From CAVQMC01 sp963713505 (GTDB lineage: Bacteria; Bacteroidota; Ignavibacteria; Ignavibacteriales; Ignavibacteriaceae): a stretch of 64,000 nucleotides of DNA. Position numbers and translations under genes: made by a program. Below are positions 61,000 through 64,000 of this stretch, piece by piece (positions within the stretch are counted from its first letter, which is position 1; each line of letters begins with the position of its first letter). Location of the stretch: assembly GCA_963713505.1 (NCBI GenBank), contig CAVQMC010000004.1:186001-250000 (forward strand), in the 5' to 3' direction. Under the pieces are notes generated by a model. That model was not told the origin of the DNA. It was given only the letters and a program-made list of their open reading frames with translations, and ran no database searches.

Positions 61000-61857
61000 A
61001 TGAAAATTAAAATAGCATCGTTAATTATTTTACTTTTTACATTTTCTTCAATAGCATTTTCTCAGGATGCAAAAAAGGATTCGATTCCATTAAATACTTG
61101 GGTTCCTACCTCTGTAATAGGATTAAATATTAGCCAAATTGCATTAAGTAATTGGACCCAGGGAGGCGACAATGCTATTACCTGGACGTTTACATTAAAT
61201 GGTAGTTTAAGATATTATTCGGAAGGCTGGAAGTTTAGAAATAATTTAACCGCGGCTTACGGGCGTACGAAATTGGGAAGCCAGGATTTTAGAACCAATG
61301 ATAATGAACTTTATTTGGAAAGTGTACTTTCAAAAAAAATAGATTGGGCAGTTGATCCATATTTTAGCAATAGTGTAAGAACTGCAATATCTACCGGATA
61401 TGATTATGGTGTTGACCCGGCTGTTGCAATTGCCGGTTTTTTCGATCCCGGTTATGTTACTCAAAGTTTAGGTTTTTTATATGAAAAAGATAAAATAATA
61501 TCAACAAGATTAGGTATCGCTCTGCAGGAAACATTTACAAATAAATATGTTAATTATTCAGATGACCCCAATACAGCAAAAATTGAAAAATTTAAATTAG
61601 AAACCGGTATTGAATCTGTTACAAACTTTGAATACACTGTTGCTGAAAATCTTCTTTTCCAAAGTAACTTAAGACTATTCAGCCGTTTTAAAAGTATGGA
61701 TGTTTGGGATGTAAGATGGGGAAGCGCTATTGTAGCAAAAGTAAATGATTTCTTAAACGTTAACTTAACTGCTTTGGTTATTTATCAGAAAGATCAATCA
61801 CCTAAAACTCAGCTAAAACAAGCATTGCAGTTAGGCTTTGTATATACATTGTTATAA
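61000..61857 (+). CDS. exported DUF3078 protein
   Basis: The true start is the ATG at 61000 with AAGGAA upstream; the longer open frame from 60706 is antisense to the hydrolase gene and not real. The 285-residue protein has a signal peptide ending SIAFSQ and the DUF3078 pattern GLNISQIALSNWTQGGDNAITWTFTLNGSLRYYSEGWKFRNNLTAAYGRTKLGSQDFRTNDNELYLES. The strands and terminal VYTLL indicate an outer-membrane barrel. DUF3078 proteins are common in Bacteroidota and relatives and have no fixed role. Confidence 0.87.
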   Translation: MKIKIASLIILLFTFSSIAFSQDAKKDSIPLNTWVPTSVIGLNISQIALSNWTQGGDNAITWTFTLNGSLRYYSEGWKFRNNLTAAYGRTKLGSQDFRTNDNELYLESVLSKKIDWAVDPYFSNSVRTAISTGYDYGVDPAVAIAGFFDPGYVTQSLGFLYEKDKIISTRLGIALQETFTNKYVNYSDDPNTAKIEKFKLETGIESVTNFEYTVAENLLFQSNLRLFSRFKSMDVWDVRWGSAIVAKVNDFLNVNLTALVIYQKDQSPKTQLKQALQLGFVYTLL

Positions 61858-61943
61858 AATTTGTTATGTGATATAAAATAAAGAATAAATGCGAATGCTT
61901 TTTATGTTATAGTAATTAGTGATTATAATTAAATGGTATTTAA

Positions 61944-63410
61944 ATGAAAATAGCATTCGTTTCTTCAGAAGTTTTTCCGTATGCAAAAACCGGCGGCCTC
62001 GCAGATGTCGCCGGTTCTCTTCCGCCTGCACTTAAAAAATTGGGTTTAGATGTAAAAATTTTCATGCCGAAATATGATTTAATTGATGAAGCAAAAAATA
62101 ATTTAGTTTATATAAGTCAGATCGAGAAAATTTCTATAAGAGTAAACGGTATAGATCGTGTTATACATTTACACCAAGCAAAGCTTCCTGGATCAGATGT
62201 TGAAGTTAATTTTATCGATTGTCCTTATTATTTCTTTCGTCAAAAGATTTATACAAATGATAAAGATGAAGATGAAAGATTTATCCTTTTTTCGAAAGCT
62301 GTAATAGAAATAATGCAGAGGATGCAATGGATTCCTGATGTAATTCATTGCAATGATTGGCAGACAGGACTTATCCCTTTATTTATAAAAGATAATTATA
62401 GTTGGGATAAAGCCTTTAACAAAACCGCAACATTATTTACAATTCATAATATAGGCTACCAGGGAAGATTCTCCAAAGCTGCACTTTTTAGTGCTGAAAT
62501 AAAAGGAAATTTATTTTATCCAGGCGGACCTGTGGAATATTTTGATGATGTATCATTTATGAAAGCAGCTATTTCGTTTTCTGATATAATAAATACTGTA
62601 AGTAAAACTTATGCAGATGAAATTTTAACTTCTGAATACGGGGCAGGTATGGAAAATATTTTAAAGCAGAGAAGGGATGATCTATATGGAATAATAAACG
62701 GTGCGGACTATTCTATTTGGAATCCTGATAAAGATAAACTAATACCTTTCAGATACAATTCTTCTTATTTAACTGGAAAAGAAAAAAACAAAAAGTTTTT
62801 ACTTAACCATTTAAACTTGCCATATAATAAAGAAATTCCTGTAATTGGTATTATATCCAGGCTTGTTAGTCAAAAAGGTTTTGATATAGTTGCAGAAGCT
62901 TTAAATGAATTAATTAAAATAAATGCTCAATGGATTATATTAGGAAGCGGGGAAGATAAGTACGAAAACCTTTTTGTTGATTTAGCAAGATCTCATGCGC
63001 AAAAATTTTCTGTTTATCTTGGCTACAATAATGATCTTTCACATTTAATTGAGGCAGGTTCGGATATTTTTTTAATGCCTTCGCATTATGAACCCTGCGG
63101 ATTAAATCAAATTTACAGCCTAAAATATGGTACTGTTCCGGTTGTGAGAAAAACAGGCGGTTTAGCCGATACAGTTCATGATTGGCACGAATTATATCCA
63201 CAAGGGAATGATTCCGGAACAGGGTTTTCTTTCAATGAATATAATCCAAACGCTCTTATTGCTGCACTTAAAAGAGCAGTTAGTGTTTATAATGATAAGA
63301 CAACCTGGAAAAAAATTCAAAAAAATGGAATGGAGAAAGATTACTCATGGAAAGTTTCGGCTGAAGAGTATATTAAGTTATATAATAAGGCTATTGAAAA
63401 AAGAAAATAA
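61944..63410 (+). CDS. glgA: glycogen synthase (ADP-glucose type)
   Basis: A 488-residue GT5 glycosyltransferase that extends glycogen from ADP-glucose. The N-terminal signature K15-T-G-G-L-A-D-V is intact, with VIHCNDWQTGLIPLF near 130 and TIHNIGYQGRF near 168. The C-terminal half has GIISRLVSQKGFDIV near 305 and FLMPSHYEPCGLNQIYSLKYGTVPVVRKTGGLADTV near 375-410, including the E-x7-E-like catalytic region. Length is normal. It indicates glycogen storage. The next gene follows by 35 bp. Confidence 0.94.
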   Translation: MKIAFVSSEVFPYAKTGGLADVAGSLPPALKKLGLDVKIFMPKYDLIDEAKNNLVYISQIEKISIRVNGIDRVIHLHQAKLPGSDVEVNFIDCPYYFFRQKIYTNDKDEDERFILFSKAVIEIMQRMQWIPDVIHCNDWQTGLIPLFIKDNYSWDKAFNKTATLFTIHNIGYQGRFSKAALFSAEIKGNLFYPGGPVEYFDDVSFMKAAISFSDIINTVSKTYADEILTSEYGAGMENILKQRRDDLYGIINGADYSIWNPDKDKLIPFRYNSSYLTGKEKNKKFLLNHLNLPYNKEIPVIGIISRLVSQKGFDIVAEALNELIKINAQWIILGSGEDKYENLFVDLARSHAQKFSVYLGYNNDLSHLIEAGSDIFLMPSHYEPCGLNQIYSLKYGTVPVVRKTGGLADTVHDWHELYPQGNDSGTGFSFNEYNPNALIAALKRAVSVYNDKTTWKKIQKNGMEKDYSWKVSAEEYIKLYNKAIEKRK

Positions 63411-63445
63411 TTTATTAGTATTATTCTGTTCATTTTTAAATTTAT

Positions 63446-63982
63446 ATGAATATACATCCCAGGGAAATAGAACAAATATTTAAAACTTCAAATTCTCCAG
63501 ATGAACTTTTTGATATATTCCGAATTACAATCGACAATAATATTGAAGATATTGAATTATATAAAACGCTTTTATGGAATAAAGCTCTTTCTCCCGATGA
63601 AATAATAATGTTCGGTGAAAAAATTTGCAGAGTATTTCCGGAATTTGCATTTAGAATTTATTTGTGGATTGGTGATATTTTTGAAACCACTTCTATTTAC
63701 GGAGAATATTATGTAAAAGCTTTCGATTATTATTTAAAAGCGGCAAAACAAAACCCGCAGGACCAGCAGCCAATAATTTCAATTTGCAATATGTTCAACA
63801 AAGAATTAAATATTCCTAAGTTTGAAAAGGTAATTAAAATTTGCCACGAAGCTTTAAACAACTTAGAAGTTAAAAGTGTGGTATGCTTTGCTCTGGCAAA
63901 AATTTATAAAAATATTGGTGATATGAAAAATTTCAGAACATATATGAAAATGGGAGAAAAGTTTCAAAGTGAAGGGCAATAA
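63446..63982 (+). CDS. TPR-like helical protein downstream of glgA
   Basis: A 178-residue cytoplasmic protein made of paired helices. The second half shows tetratricopeptide-like repeats (YYVKAFDYYLKAAKQNPQDQQPIISICNMF; FEKVIKICHEALNNLEVKSVVCFALAKIYKNIGDMKNFRTYM). No catalytic motif is visible. It starts 35 bp after glgA on the same strand, so it may be co-transcribed and act as a partner or scaffold, but nothing proves a glycogen role. It ends 18 bases from the window edge and appears complete. Confidence 0.68.
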   Translation: MNIHPREIEQIFKTSNSPDELFDIFRITIDNNIEDIELYKTLLWNKALSPDEIIMFGEKICRVFPEFAFRIYLWIGDIFETTSIYGEYYVKAFDYYLKAAKQNPQDQQPIISICNMFNKELNIPKFEKVIKICHEALNNLEVKSVVCFALAKIYKNIGDMKNFRTYMKMGEKFQSEGQ

Positions 63983-64000
63983 AAATCAGTAATAATATCC

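Noticed and set aside
1..64000. CRISPR arrays, tRNA/rRNA genes, insertion sequences or prophage
   Set aside because: I saw no regularly spaced repeats, no cloverleaf or rRNA-like stretches, and no transposase, integrase or phage structural genes.

Overview
The window is about 70% A+T. It carries three TonB-dependent receptors, secreted proteins with short Sec signals, DUF2807 and DUF3078 proteins, oligoendopeptidase F, a cobalamin-dependent methionine synthase, an LPS heptose epimerase and a glycogen synthase. This is chromosomal DNA of a Gram-negative member of the Bacteroidota/Ignavibacteriota side of the FCB group. An Ignavibacteria-like organism (Melioribacter/Ignavibacterium type) is my best guess, inferred from gene content and base composition only. 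I see no rRNA, tRNA, CRISPR array, prophage or insertion sequence; most of the window is ordinary housekeeping and envelope chromosome.

Layout. 0-6 kb: a small cupin, an RsbRD-like domain protein, a DUF116 protein, a broken NADP-binding oxidoreductase, rsgA behind a structured leader, and an acyl-CoA synthetase. 6-9 kb: a TonB receptor preceded by a small membrane protein. 9-14 kb: an amino-acid permease fused to universal-stress domains (split by two frameshifts), an MscS-type helix protein and two secreted YHS proteins. 14-19 kb: a SpoIIE phosphatase, DoxX, a three-BON protein, and a metal-linked operon (DUF134 regulator, NifX-like protein with a His-rich linker, ArsP_2 permease, GNAT) behind a 20-bp perfect palindrome. 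19-30 kb: a secreted PepF, a lipoprotein/coiled-coil pair, a two-component system, a B12-radical SAM enzyme, a DUF2807 protein, an ABC exporter and a c-type cytochrome. 30-41 kb: lipoproteins, MsrA, DMT and MFS transporters, a dCMP deaminase/thymidylate-kinase-like pair, DinB, CorA and an M23 peptidase. 41-45 kb: a four-gene envelope operon whose first two products have the topology of a GldL/GldM-type motor. 45-54 kb: metH (split), rfaD, Nudix, a uracil-DNA-glycosylase-like protein, a methyltransferase, an SLC13/ArsB-type transporter (split) and a quinone reductase. 54-60 kb: two related TonB receptors with a second copy of the small membrane protein upstream. 60-64 kb: an alpha/beta hydrolase, a DUF3078 protein, glgA and a TPR-like protein.

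Two points stand out. First, at least ten genes are interrupted by twelve single-base frameshifts; eleven need one base removed and one needs one base added. The downstream frame resumes recognisable family sequence each time. This looks like insertion-type assembly error more than real decay, so the affected genes should be read as probably intact. Second, the least explained systems are the 41.1-44.8 kb envelope operon (possible GldLM-like proton-driven motor), the DUF134/NifX-like/ArsP_2 metal operon with its operator palindrome, and the repeated pairing of a small one-helix protein with TonB receptors. All family assignments were made by reading motifs; no database search was run.
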